Assembly (NCBI GenBank): GCA_041391965.1
Contig: JAWKMZ010000001.1
Span: 372,001 to 436,000, forward strand
Source of the DNA: JAWKMZ01 sp041391965
GTDB lineage: Bacteria; Bacteroidota; Bacteroidia; Flavobacteriales; Flavobacteriaceae
Direction: 5' to 3'
DNA: 64,000 nt
Below the pieces are notes generated by a model. That model saw only the letters and a program-made list of their open reading frames with translations, was not told the origin of the DNA and searched no databases. Both the position numbers and the translations under genes were made by a program. Positions 34,380 through 43,330 of this stretch are shown piece by piece (the stretch's first letter is position 1; the number at the start of each line of letters is the position of its first letter).

Positions 34380-34853
34380 CTATTTAATTAAAGCATTCAC
34401 TTTATCATATACCAAATGCGGTTCCCAGCCTCTGTACAATAAATAATCGGCGAGTTTTTTTCGTTTCTTAAAAAGGTTGGTTTCGGTAATGCTGGCAGCC
34501 TTTTTTTCGGCTAAGGTGTGAAAGGTCTTTAAGTAGTCTGCTTCTGGAATGGTTTGCAACGCCATTGTAATGAGAGGTTTACCAATGTCTTTTTGTTTCA
34601 GCTCTTGGGTCATGCGGTAGCGACCCCATTTTTTAATACGGAATTTTCCGCTTACAAAAGCTTTGGCATAGCGTTCTTCGTTTAGGTAGTTGTTTTGCAT
34701 TAAATGAACCACAATTTGCTCAATAGCCTCAGGTATCATACGCATGCTTTGTAGCTTTTGTAGCACCTCTTTATGGCAACGCTCTTGGTAGGCACAATAC
34801 TGCTCCAATTTAGTTAAGGCCTCGGTAACGGTATAGGTTTTTTGTGATAGCAT
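34380..34853 (-). CDS. recX: Regulatory protein RecX
   Basis: A 157-residue helical-repeat protein that binds RecA and limits filament extension. The features are YTVTEALTKLEQYCAYQERCHKEV at the N-terminus, MIPEAIEQIVVHLMQNNYLNEERYAKAFV, FRIKKWGRYRMTQELKQKDI and a C-terminal repeat ending LADYLLYRGWEPHLVYDKV. The length fits RecX. It is not next to recA; it stands alone between two T9SS cargo genes on the opposite strand. A TATGTTTG box ends four bases before its ATG, so its mRNA may lack a leader. Confidence 0.93.
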   Translation of the reverse strand: MLSQKTYTVTEALTKLEQYCAYQERCHKEVLQKLQSMRMIPEAIEQIVVHLMQNNYLNEERYAKAFVSGKFRIKKWGRYRMTQELKQKDIGKPLITMALQTIPEADYLKTFHTLAEKKAASITETNLFKKRKKLADYLLYRGWEPHLVYDKVNALIK

Positions 34854-34857
34854 ACTA

Positions 34858-34865
34858 CAAACATA
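34858..34865 (-). promoter_or_regulatory. Possible recX -7 box, next to the start codon
   Basis: TATGTTTG on the minus strand followed by TAGT and the ATG. No TTG at the -33 spacing. Confidence 0.4.
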
Positions 34866-34901
34866 CTAACAATTTGTTAATAATTTATATGGCGCAAACG
34901 T

Positions 34902-34931
34902 TTGAGTAATAGGTATTTTAGCTTATATTTG
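34902..34931 (+). promoter_or_regulatory. Strong predicted promoter of the large T9SS cargo gene
   Basis: TTG (34902-34904), 19 bases, TATATTTG (34924-34931). The box ends 37 bases before the ATG at 34969 and excludes an upstream in-frame GTG at 34933 as the start. Confidence 0.72.
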
Positions 34932-34968
34932 TGTGTTTGCCCTAAAGGCTAACCTAATAATTTTCCCT

Positions 34969-37900
34969 ATGATAAAAAAATACTCCCTCGTATTAGTGGT
35001 ATGCTTGTGCTTTGTTTTAAGTGGTTTTGGGCAGGGTTCTGAAAGCTTTACTAATATTCCAACAACCCCAAATCCTGGTAGCTACTTAAATAGATTTTGG
35101 ACTGGTACAGATGGGGTAATTTGGAATGCCACAAATGCTCGTACTGATCAAACTATTAATGGCAAGGCAATATGTACGAATGGTAATGGGACTGTTACGT
35201 CTCCAACTTATACAGGAGGGATGGGGATACTTTCTTTCAATTATGTTAGAGCATTTACGGGAACTGGAGCAAGAAATCTACAGGTTTGGGTTAATGGAAC
35301 TCAAATTGGAAGTACAATAACCGTCTCCTCTACTTCTAATACTGTTGTTAGCTACAATAACGCTATAAATATAACTGGAAGTGTAAGTTTAGAATTAAGA
35401 ACTTCAGGAAATCAAATAAAAATTGATGATATTTCATGGACAGCAGCTTCTGGTGGAGGTTGCTCAATCACAAATTCAGGTATTACAAATATATCTTGTA
35501 ATGACAATAGCACTCCTGGAGACGCAAGTGATGATTATATTACCTTTGATTTAGACCCAACAGGTGCTACTCTTGGAACAAATTATACGGTAAGTGTTAG
35601 TAGTGGTAGTATCACGCCAACCACTGCTGCTTATGGTAGTGCTACTACTTTTACCTTACAAAATGGCTCCGCAGGTGCTGGTGATGTTACGGTTACACTT
35701 ACTGATGATACTGATGGTTCATGCGACTTTGACCAACTGATAACTGACCCAGGAAGTTGTACTTCGGGAAGTTGTTCTGAACTCTTTATTTCAGAGTATG
35801 TGGAAGGAAGTGGAAGTACGAAATATATTGAAATTTATAATCCTACAAACACTTCCATTTCGCTATCTAGTTACTTTTTAGATTTATATGCAAATGGAGC
35901 TAGTTCTCCAAACAACCATGTCTCCTTATCTGGTACTATTTCCGCTTATGGTACAGTTGTTTATAAAAATTCAAGTGCTTCAGCTCCAGGTATAGATAAT
36001 GCTGCGGTAAATTTTAATGGAGACGATGCTATTGCGCTTTTAAATGGCAGCAACTATATAGATATTATCGGTAAGATTGGAGAAGATCCTGGTACAGAAT
36101 GGACGGGTTCAGGTGGTCGTTCAACATCAGATAAAACCTTACGACGAAAATCTACAGTACAAGGAGGCGTAACAGTAAACCCTGCATCAGGTTTTCCTAC
36201 ATTAGATTCTGAATGGGAAGTTTACGGCACTGATGATGTTTCTGGTTTAGGAGCACATACAAGCGACTGTGAGGGCCCAACCCCAGAGTTACAACTAACT
36301 GATACCACTCCAACAGACCAAGCCTGTGGCTTTACCTTAGATGCTGGTAGTGCAGAGACCAATGTTAACACTAATGACGTCAGTTTTTATATTACAAACG
36401 TTGGTAGTGCCGATTTAGAAGTTACAGACTTAAACCTACCTGCTGGAGATTACACAATTACAGTACCAGCAGCATTACCAACCGTTGGAAGCCCGTTAGT
36501 TATTCCAGCATCTGGAAGCCAAATAGTTACTGTCCATTTTGCACCAACCGCTGATGGCACTATTACTAATACACTAACCATTACTAGCAATGATGCTAAT
36601 GAAGGCTCTTGTAGTGTTAACTTAACAGGCGAAGGTTATACACCTGCGCCTAACATTATTGTTAGAGGCTTAGTTGGCTCTAATCCTACTATTGCCAATG
36701 GCAGTGGTATGGGCTCCGTGACCTTTTTAAACAATACGGAGTTTTCTGCACAAACCATTAATGTTGGGTCACAACTCAAAAACTTTAGAATTGATAATAC
36801 AACTGGTACAGCTCCTTTAACAGTGAGCAGCATTACACTTACAGGTGATACGGCTGATTTTTATGTAACAGCCAACTTAACCAATCCTGTAGCAGCAGGA
36901 AGTTCTTTAGATTTTACAATGACCTTTGCTCCTACCTCCGCTTCAGGTGATCGCTTTGCTCAAGTTACTGTTTCAAGTAACGACCCTAATAAACCTACCT
37001 ATACTTTTTATATTAAAGGAACCGCTAATTGCCCTTCTGTGACTGGATCAATTTCTCCAACCGAAGGTCCTATAGGCACTGAGGTTACTATTAGCTCTAG
37101 TGGTAATGATTTTGTGAGTGCTACATTAAATGGAACAACCCTTCCTATTGTGTCTAATGTTACTGGCGAGCTTGTTGTTACAATTCCAAATACAGTAACT
37201 ATTGGTGGTTCTATCAGCGTGCTTTTAACTAATGGTTGCATATTTAGTACTCCATTCACTTTAATTGATAAAACTATTGGTGGATGTCAGGCTGGTAATG
37301 GAACTGTTGACGATTTATTTATAAGTCAAGTAACAGATTCTCCAACGGGCAGTTTAACTTATGTTGAACTTTATAATGCTACTGGAGCAGCCATTGATTT
37401 TTCTACCACCAATTATATTTTAAAGGTGTATAATAATGGAAACACAACGACACCAAGTAACTTTATTATTACGATTAACTCTGGAGTAGCTGCCAATAAT
37501 TCAACTTTTGTTATTGCTATGGGAACAAGTGATTCACAATGTACAGGTGTTACAGGCGCAGACGGAAGTTTAAATGATATAGAAATAACAAGCGTTGGTG
37601 TGAGTATCAACTTTTTTTATAAGGATAGTTCCAATGCTATACATTTGGATAGAGGTCATGATTTTATTGGTCTTTATGACGCTTCAGATACCTTAATAGA
37701 TGCTTTTGGTATCTTTGGGGATGAAACTTGGGCAACTGGATTAGGGCTTGGAAAAAGCGGTGCCAATTTTGAAAGAAAAACAACGGCATCTATACCAGAA
37801 CCTAATTTTATAACTACTGATTGGAATGTTGCCAATTGGAATGATTGTACAGAAGTTGACTACAGTGGTATTGGCAATTATGACTATTCTGTTGGATTAC

Positions 37901-40050
37901 CACCAATGAGTAGTGACCTTAGTGTCTCTGCTGGTTGTAATACCGCCACTATAAGTGTTGTTGGAACTGAAGGTTATACTGAAATGGATGATACGAAAGA
38001 GTTAGTATATCAATGGTATTATTTTAATCCAGCTGATGCAACCATGCCAGAATGGAAGCCTATTTCAACTGGTGGTATTTATACATTATCCGCAGCAGGT
38101 GATGTTCTATCTCTATCTGACATTTCAGGAGTTTTAGACTATCAATTTTATTGCCAAGTTAGAGAAGATGATGCAACCTGTTACCAAGCCTCTAATGCTG
38201 TTAAAATAAAACCTGTAACTGTTACTTGGGATGGCACACATTGGAACTGGAGTGACGGAACGCTTCAAGACACTATGCCAAATAGTGGCTCATATGTTAT
38301 TCTTGCTGAAGATTACAATACAGGAATAGGTGGTATACAGACTAGTTTTGAAGCGTGTAATTTAGTTATCAATGCCAATAAGATGCTTAGAATTAGTGAT
38401 GTTGATAACGGAAGTGCCACAAACACTTATGTTAGAGTACAAAACAATATTACTGTTGATGGCGAAATTTATGTAGATGCCAAAGCTGCATTGGTACAAG
38501 TAGATGATTCGGGAACTATTACTTTAAACTCTGCAAACGCCAAAAACACCCTTTCTAAATTTACACATCCACTTGCTAATTGGTATGACTATACTTATTG
38601 GAGTTCTCCATTAGAAGATGTACAAATTGAAACTGCATTATACCAATCAAAAGCCAATAGACGCTATAAATATGCAGCTTCATTATTTAACGATACACAA
38701 GCAGAAATAGGCAATACAGGAACTTTTAACAATGGTACCTCAGATGATATTGATGATAATGGTGATGACTGGGTCAATCAGCAAACAGGTTCTATGATTC
38801 CTGGGGTTGGTTACGCTGCAACCCATAACAATGATGTCCCTTTTACTGCTGGAACATCTTATCAGTATGTTTTTGAAGGCACAACTGCATCAGGAGGAGC
38901 TTTTAACACTGGAACTATCAATGTGGACATTTACATCAACCCTTCAGTTACCTATAACAATTGGAATTTAATAGGAAATCCTTATCCTTCTGCAATAGAT
39001 GCCAAAGAATTTTTTAATAATACTGCTTCTTATTTAGAAGGTGTCATTTATTTATGGTCTCATCAAACAGCACCCAACAGCAACGCTTCTGGAAATGAAA
39101 ACGAAAATTTCTCTCAAAATGATTATGCAATGCTAAACTATGTTGGTGGAATTGCAGTAGGTACCCCTTCAGTAAGTGGCTCTAGTACCCCTAATGGTTT
39201 TATCGCTTCGGGTCAAAGTTTTTTTGTAATTGGAAATAAATCAGCAGTGACATCGGCTGGCTATTATAACTATCCTGCTTTTAATAATGCTATGAGAGTT
39301 ACTGGAAATAACACTCAATTTTTTAGAACCTCTAATGCTCCTGAAGCAAATAAATTATGGGTTAACCTAACTTCTGATAATGGTATTTTTAATCAGATTT
39401 TAGTAGCTTATATAGATGGTGCTACCAACGGATTTGATGGGATGTCTTATGACGCACCACGAAATTTATCGACAGGTTTAAGTTCTATTCTATATACTGA
39501 AATTCCTGATAGTGATAAGAAATATGCTATCCAAGGGAAAGATCCAAATAGCCTAACACTTAGTGAAGTTATTCCAATAGGTTTTTATACTTCAATAACG
39601 CAAGCAACTATTTATAAGCTATCTATTGCGCAGTTTGAGGGTGACTTTTTCACCAATAATACAGTATATCTAAAAGACAAATTATTAAATCTATATCACG
39701 ACTTGTCCGCATCAGATTATACCTTCACCTCACAAACTGGTGAATTTAACAACCGCTTTGAGATTGTATTTCAAACAGACGCTTTATCTGTAGGTGAACA
39801 GACCCTTAGTAACAATGACCTTTCTATTATTGAACTGACCAATGGACAGGTGAAATTTAGTATAGGCCACAACCTAAGCATCACTTCTGTTGAGATATTG
39901 GATGTATTAGGACGTAGGCTCTATAACTTAAAAGGCGATAGTGCTACGGAAGTTTACAACCTATCCAACTTAAGTCAGGCCGCTTATATTGCCAAAGTAA
40001 AATTATCCAATGGGCAAACTCTTATAAAACGTGCTATAAAGCGGCAATAA
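34969..40050 (+). CDS. Large multidomain T9SS surface protein with two lamin-tail domains
   Basis: A 1693-residue secreted protein. A signal peptide (LVLVVCLCFVLSGFGQ) is followed by a jelly-roll-like region to about 165. A first lamin-tail domain lies near 269-431 (ELFISEYVEGSGSTKYIEIYN). Choice-of-anchor-D domains occupy about 441-687, and an IPT/TIG-like domain 687-764. A second lamin-tail domain lies near 772-960 (DDLFISQV...YVELYNATG). An Ig-like region spans about 978-1084. The shared module spans about 1084-1600 (NWYDYTYWSSP, GVGYAATH, NWNLIGNPYPSAID). A type A sorting tail ends in LIKRAIKRQ. The start is ATG 34969. Surface adhesin or matrix role is inferred; no catalytic domain is seen. 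Confidence 0.88.
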   Translation: MIKKYSLVLVVCLCFVLSGFGQGSESFTNIPTTPNPGSYLNRFWTGTDGVIWNATNARTDQTINGKAICTNGNGTVTSPTYTGGMGILSFNYVRAFTGTGARNLQVWVNGTQIGSTITVSSTSNTVVSYNNAINITGSVSLELRTSGNQIKIDDISWTAASGGGCSITNSGITNISCNDNSTPGDASDDYITFDLDPTGATLGTNYTVSVSSGSITPTTAAYGSATTFTLQNGSAGAGDVTVTLTDDTDGSCDFDQLITDPGSCTSGSCSELFISEYVEGSGSTKYIEIYNPTNTSISLSSYFLDLYANGASSPNNHVSLSGTISAYGTVVYKNSSASAPGIDNAAVNFNGDDAIALLNGSNYIDIIGKIGEDPGTEWTGSGGRSTSDKTLRRKSTVQGGVTVNPASGFPTLDSEWEVYGTDDVSGLGAHTSDCEGPTPELQLTDTTPTDQACGFTLDAGSAETNVNTNDVSFYITNVGSADLEVTDLNLPAGDYTITVPAALPTVGSPLVIPASGSQIVTVHFAPTADGTITNTLTITSNDANEGSCSVNLTGEGYTPAPNIIVRGLVGSNPTIANGSGMGSVTFLNNTEFSAQTINVGSQLKNFRIDNTTGTAPLTVSSITLTGDTADFYVTANLTNPVAAGSSLDFTMTFAPTSASGDRFAQVTVSSNDPNKPTYTFYIKGTANCPSVTGSISPTEGPIGTEVTISSSGNDFVSATLNGTTLPIVSNVTGELVVTIPNTVTIGGSISVLLTNGCIFSTPFTLIDKTIGGCQAGNGTVDDLFISQVTDSPTGSLTYVELYNATGAAIDFSTTNYILKVYNNGNTTTPSNFIITINSGVAANNSTFVIAMGTSDSQCTGVTGADGSLNDIEITSVGVSINFFYKDSSNAIHLDRGHDFIGLYDASDTLIDAFGIFGDETWATGLGLGKSGANFERKTTASIPEPNFITTDWNVANWNDCTEVDYSGIGNYDYSVGLPPMSSDLSVSAGCNTATISVVGTEGYTEMDDTKELVYQWYYFNPADATMPEWKPISTGGIYTLSAAGDVLSLSDISGVLDYQFYCQVREDDATCYQASNAVKIKPVTVTWDGTHWNWSDGTLQDTMPNSGSYVILAEDYNTGIGGIQTSFEACNLVINANKMLRISDVDNGSATNTYVRVQNNITVDGEIYVDAKAALVQVDDSGTITLNSANAKNTLSKFTHPLANWYDYTYWSSPLEDVQIETALYQSKANRRYKYAASLFNDTQAEIGNTGTFNNGTSDDIDDNGDDWVNQQTGSMIPGVGYAATHNNDVPFTAGTSYQYVFEGTTASGGAFNTGTINVDIYINPSVTYNNWNLIGNPYPSAIDAKEFFNNTASYLEGVIYLWSHQTAPNSNASGNENENFSQNDYAMLNYVGGIAVGTPSVSGSSTPNGFIASGQSFFVIGNKSAVTSAGYYNYPAFNNAMRVTGNNTQFFRTSNAPEANKLWVNLTSDNGIFNQILVAYIDGATNGFDGMSYDAPRNLSTGLSSILYTEIPDSDKKYAIQGKDPNSLTLSEVIPIGFYTSITQATIYKLSIAQFEGDFFTNNTVYLKDKLLNLYHDLSASDYTFTSQTGEFNNRFEIVFQTDALSVGEQTLSNNDLSIIELTNGQVKFSIGHNLSITSVEILDVLGRRLYNLKGDSATEVYNLSNLSQAAYIAKVKLSNGQTLIKRAIKRQ

Positions 40051-40072
40051 TTAAATTTATGTACCCATAAAC

Positions 40073-40102
40073 AAAAAGCCTCAACTGTAGTTGAGGCTTT
40101 TT
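40073..40102. terminator. Terminator between the large T9SS gene and the heme-type receptor
   Basis: Perfect 14-bp stem AAAAAGCCTCAACT / AGTTGAGGCTTTTT around GT. A-run and T-run flanks suit both converging transcripts. Confidence 0.88.
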
Positions 40103-40109
40103 GTTTTAT

Positions 40110-40145
40110 GAGAAGGTTGCTGAGTCGCTACGTTTTGCAATGATG
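40110..40145. repeat. Degenerate half of the palindromic repeat
   Basis: GAGAAGGTTGCTGAGTCGCT followed by ACG, four T and GCAATGATG. This aligns with the right half (34324-34360) of the palindromic element, sharing the order GAGA..TTGCT..GTCGCTAC..GCAA.GA.G. The left half is missing. Confidence 0.55.
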
Positions 40146-42563
40146 TTATAAACTGTACTTTACGGCCACAATAAAATTACGTCCTGCCGCAGCAATACCA
40201 GACGAATACGGTTTGTAACGTTGATCTGTTATGTTTTCTAAACTTGTGGTTAGCGTCAAGGTGTTTGAAAATTGGTATTGAGCCGTTAAATTTAGAGTGT
40301 ACCATGATGGTGCATACGGATTGCCATTAGCATCTAAAGCATAGATATAGTCTTTGTCTTGTTCTGATGGTGCCAATTGATTATAAGATAATTCACTATT
40401 GTATTTTGCAAACACATCAACCGTTAACTGATTGTGACGCCAAATCAAATGTGTGTCGCCAAACTGAGGTGCAGCATGACGTAAAGGTGTTTTAGTCCCA
40501 GTATCATTTTCTTCTTTGCCACCAATAATATTATAATGTGAAGTGAGTTTTAACTGTTTTGTAAAATTCAAATGCATTCCTACTTCAAAACCATAAATAC
40601 GTGCTTCTGCCGCATTTTGAATTGCTTGAATGGTACTTAATTCGCCATCATACATTATTTCAGTGTCGCCATTTAGTGTAAAATCTCTGCGAACCAAAGC
40701 ATTATCAAGATAAGTATAATAGGTTGCCATATCAAGAATAACGATTTTATCAAAGTTAAGTCGAAGTCCAAACTCGCCACCATAAGCATATTCTGGTTTT
40801 AAATTATTATTAGGTACTACAACCGAACCAGGTTCAGAGTCAAATACTTTACCAATATCATCAATATTTGGAGCTCTGAATGCGGTGGACAGATTTAATT
40901 TCCACTGTAGGATTTCATTAGGACTCCAACTAAATCCTAAAGTTCCTGTAAAAGCACCTGTATTAATTTTAGCCGTTGTGAACGGTAAATTGAGATACGC
41001 ATTATTTTGAGTGAAATTTGCATTTAGAAGGACCTGATTATAACGAAGTCCTGTTTGGAAAACAAATTTAGGGTTGGGTTTGTACTTTAAACTGGTATAA
41101 GCTGCCATAGATTGCCAATCGGAACCATTTGGATAACGCGATACTGTTGGAACACTTGTATTTAATTCTATATTTTGCTCATTTCCTGTTGAGTTTATTT
41201 TGTTATAGACATATTCCACACCATAAAACAACTCCGATTTAGGACTTAATCGTTTTTCTAAATCTAAATTAGCAGAAATGGCATCTACGGCCTCTTCACG
41301 TATGCTTCGGAAGGGTTTATTAAAATCTCTGTCCATACGACTTTCCTGAAAATTTTGATATGCTACTGTGGCTTGTATTTTATCGTATAGATTAGAATTA
41401 CTACTAAGTTTGGTCACTTGGAGGTTGCCCATTAGCCAACGTTGTGGTCCATAATTCCATTCTGCAGAACGTAAGGTGTTCCCTCTATAACGAATAAGTC
41501 TGTCGTAACGCGCATAATTGGAAGTGGTACTGTAATATACACCTAAATCAAAGTTCCAGTCGTCTTGTGGTTGATAGCGCACTTTTTGTAACAAATTTAT
41601 TTGGTTATAGCCTGTTGGGACTTGTATTAATGGGTTTTTATTCGGAATTACAACGTCTTCGCCATCAATAGTTGCTACATATTCTGGTCTTAAATAATCT
41701 TTTGGACCATGACTTCCCATACGTAAATCGTCAAAATCAGTATAACTTATGTTGGTTAAAAAAGCCCAATGTTTTAGTCCAAAGTTAAGATCCAAATGAC
41801 CTGTTTTTTCTTTATTGGCCGTAGCAAGTCTTGCTATGGCATTCCCTTTAAAATACAAGGTTTCAGAAGAAGATACTTGTGGTTTTTGTGTATAAAAGCC
41901 CATGACACCACCTATAGCATCGCTGCCATAAACTACTGAGCCAGCACCTAAGGTAATTTCGGTGTTTTGGATGGTAAATGGATCAATGGATATGACATTT
42001 TGGAGATTGCCACCTCTAAAAATGGCATTATTCATCCGTACACCATCAACTGTAATTAGTAAGCGGTTGGTGGATAAACCTCTTATCATTGGGCTTCCGC
42101 CTCCAAGTTGGCTTTTTTGAATGAATACATTTCCTGATTTTTCAAGGACATCAGCACTGGTTTGAGGGTTTGAAAATTGAATGTCTTTTGCGTTGATATT
42201 TGCTATTTTTTGAGGAATATCACGTTTGCTTTGTGCAAATTTTGACGCTGAAATTACGACTTCGTCCAAGTCTTCAATTTTTAGTTCTAAGTACACAATA
42301 TTGTTGTCTTTAGCAATATCAGCCTTTGTTATGGTTTTTAATTTGTAAAACCCACTTTCAAAAAATAAGGGTTCATCAGAAGAAAAATCATCTATGATAG
42401 CTATACCTTCCATATCTGTAATTGTTACTAATGTTTTTGAGGTATTGTAAATAGCAACTCCAGAAATGGGTTGGTTGCTGTCTTCTTCAAGCACTTTAAT
42501 GTGTTGTGCAAATGAGGCCATTGTAAAAAATAAGCAGATGCTTAATGCAAGAGTATTTTTCAT
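40146..42563 (-). CDS. TonB-dependent receptor, heme/hemoglobin-receptor-like
   Basis: An 805-residue outer-membrane receptor with a signal peptide (LALSICLFFTMASFAQ). A carboxypeptidase-like beta domain (residues 20-100) precedes the plug (DEVVISASKFAQSKRDIPQ, GGGSPMIRGLSTNRLLITVD, VVYGSDAIGGVMGFYT). The barrel contains FRAPNIDDIGKVFDSEPG and NLKPEYAYGGE, a combination typical of heme receptors, and ends in FIVAVKYSL. The heme ligand is inferred from these plug and FRAP motifs only. It begins 26 bases downstream of recO and is probably the last gene of porZ-recO-receptor. Confidence 0.88.
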   Translation of the reverse strand: MKNTLALSICLFFTMASFAQHIKVLEEDSNQPISGVAIYNTSKTLVTITDMEGIAIIDDFSSDEPLFFESGFYKLKTITKADIAKDNNIVYLELKIEDLDEVVISASKFAQSKRDIPQKIANINAKDIQFSNPQTSADVLEKSGNVFIQKSQLGGGSPMIRGLSTNRLLITVDGVRMNNAIFRGGNLQNVISIDPFTIQNTEITLGAGSVVYGSDAIGGVMGFYTQKPQVSSSETLYFKGNAIARLATANKEKTGHLDLNFGLKHWAFLTNISYTDFDDLRMGSHGPKDYLRPEYVATIDGEDVVIPNKNPLIQVPTGYNQINLLQKVRYQPQDDWNFDLGVYYSTTSNYARYDRLIRYRGNTLRSAEWNYGPQRWLMGNLQVTKLSSNSNLYDKIQATVAYQNFQESRMDRDFNKPFRSIREEAVDAISANLDLEKRLSPKSELFYGVEYVYNKINSTGNEQNIELNTSVPTVSRYPNGSDWQSMAAYTSLKYKPNPKFVFQTGLRYNQVLLNANFTQNNAYLNLPFTTAKINTGAFTGTLGFSWSPNEILQWKLNLSTAFRAPNIDDIGKVFDSEPGSVVVPNNNLKPEYAYGGEFGLRLNFDKIVILDMATYYTYLDNALVRRDFTLNGDTEIMYDGELSTIQAIQNAAEARIYGFEVGMHLNFTKQLKLTSHYNIIGGKEENDTGTKTPLRHAAPQFGDTHLIWRHNQLTVDVFAKYNSELSYNQLAPSEQDKDYIYALDANGNPYAPSWYTLNLTAQYQFSNTLTLTTSLENITDQRYKPYSSGIAAAGRNFIVAVKYSL

Positions 42564-42589
42564 TTCATTAAATAGGGTTTGGTTGCTGA

Positions 42590-43309
42590 TTAATTAAATA
42601 CCTGATTTAAAATTTGTAGGGATTTTGGTTTTCTAAAATCGCCTAAATGTAATTCAAAATAAAGCAAGAGCATTGCTAAGAATGATTGTCTTTGGTTTGA
42701 ATTTAATTTTAATGTATAAAGTGTATCAAATTTTATGCCTAACAATTGTTTTAAGACGTTTAAATTTTGATTAGAAATTGTGTAATGGTTTTGGGGTTTT
42801 AAGCAAAATAAACCAGAGCTTAAATTAAAATAAGGAAAGTCTATTTGAGACGTTTCTGGATAAAAGCCCAAATGCTTTGTAAGCTCTAATAAAAACAAGA
42901 GGTGGAAATTAGAAAATTCCGTTTCATGGTCAAGCCATTGTAAGGTGGTTTCTAAATAATCATAAAGCAATGGATTGGCTTCTTCTTCTTTTAATACTGA
43001 AGACAACACTTCAGATAAAAACATCACAATCGCACTTTTTAAAACATTGGTATGCAAACTTTGATAGGTTACATTGAGTTTTACTTCTTTAATATATTGA
43101 AGTGATTGGTTGGCGTTATAAGTTTCTTCTATTTGCAATTGAGATAATGGCTGATAATAAGCCACTTTAGAGGTGTTTTTAGTGCTTTTTAAAACCCCTT
43201 TGAGCAAATAACTGACCACACCTCTGTTTTTGGTGTAACATTTGACAATTAAATCGTGATCGCGATATTTAATTTTTGAAAGTACAATGGCATCGGTTTT
43301 TAGTAACAT
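42590..43309 (-). CDS. recO: DNA repair protein RecO
   Basis: A 239-residue RecF-pathway mediator that loads RecA on SSB-coated DNA and anneals strands. The N-terminal OB-fold is recognisable in LLKTDAIVLSKIKYRDHDLIVKCYT, NRGVVSYLLKGVL. The rest is the helical domain (FHLLFLLELTKHLGFYPE) with few Cys, so the zinc finger of some RecO proteins is absent. It begins 18 bases after porZ. A TAATTTTG box spans the porZ stop, 13 bases from the recO ATG, and may give a separate transcript. Confidence 0.93.
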   Translation of the reverse strand: MLLKTDAIVLSKIKYRDHDLIVKCYTKNRGVVSYLLKGVLKSTKNTSKVAYYQPLSQLQIEETYNANQSLQYIKEVKLNVTYQSLHTNVLKSAIVMFLSEVLSSVLKEEEANPLLYDYLETTLQWLDHETEFSNFHLLFLLELTKHLGFYPETSQIDFPYFNLSSGLFCLKPQNHYTISNQNLNVLKQLLGIKFDTLYTLKLNSNQRQSFLAMLLLYFELHLGDFRKPKSLQILNQVFN

Positions 43310-43322
43310 GTGCGCATTATAA

Positions 43323-43330
43323 CAAAATTA
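43323..43330 (-). promoter_or_regulatory. Possible internal recO -7 box
   Basis: TAATTTTG on the minus strand overlapping the porZ stop codon, 13 bases before the recO ATG. No matching TTG was found. Confidence 0.4.

Noticed and set aside
34933..34968. In-frame GTG that would extend the large T9SS protein by 12 residues
   Set aside because: It is one base past the -7 box and so upstream of or at the transcription start; ATG 34969 starts a clean signal peptide.
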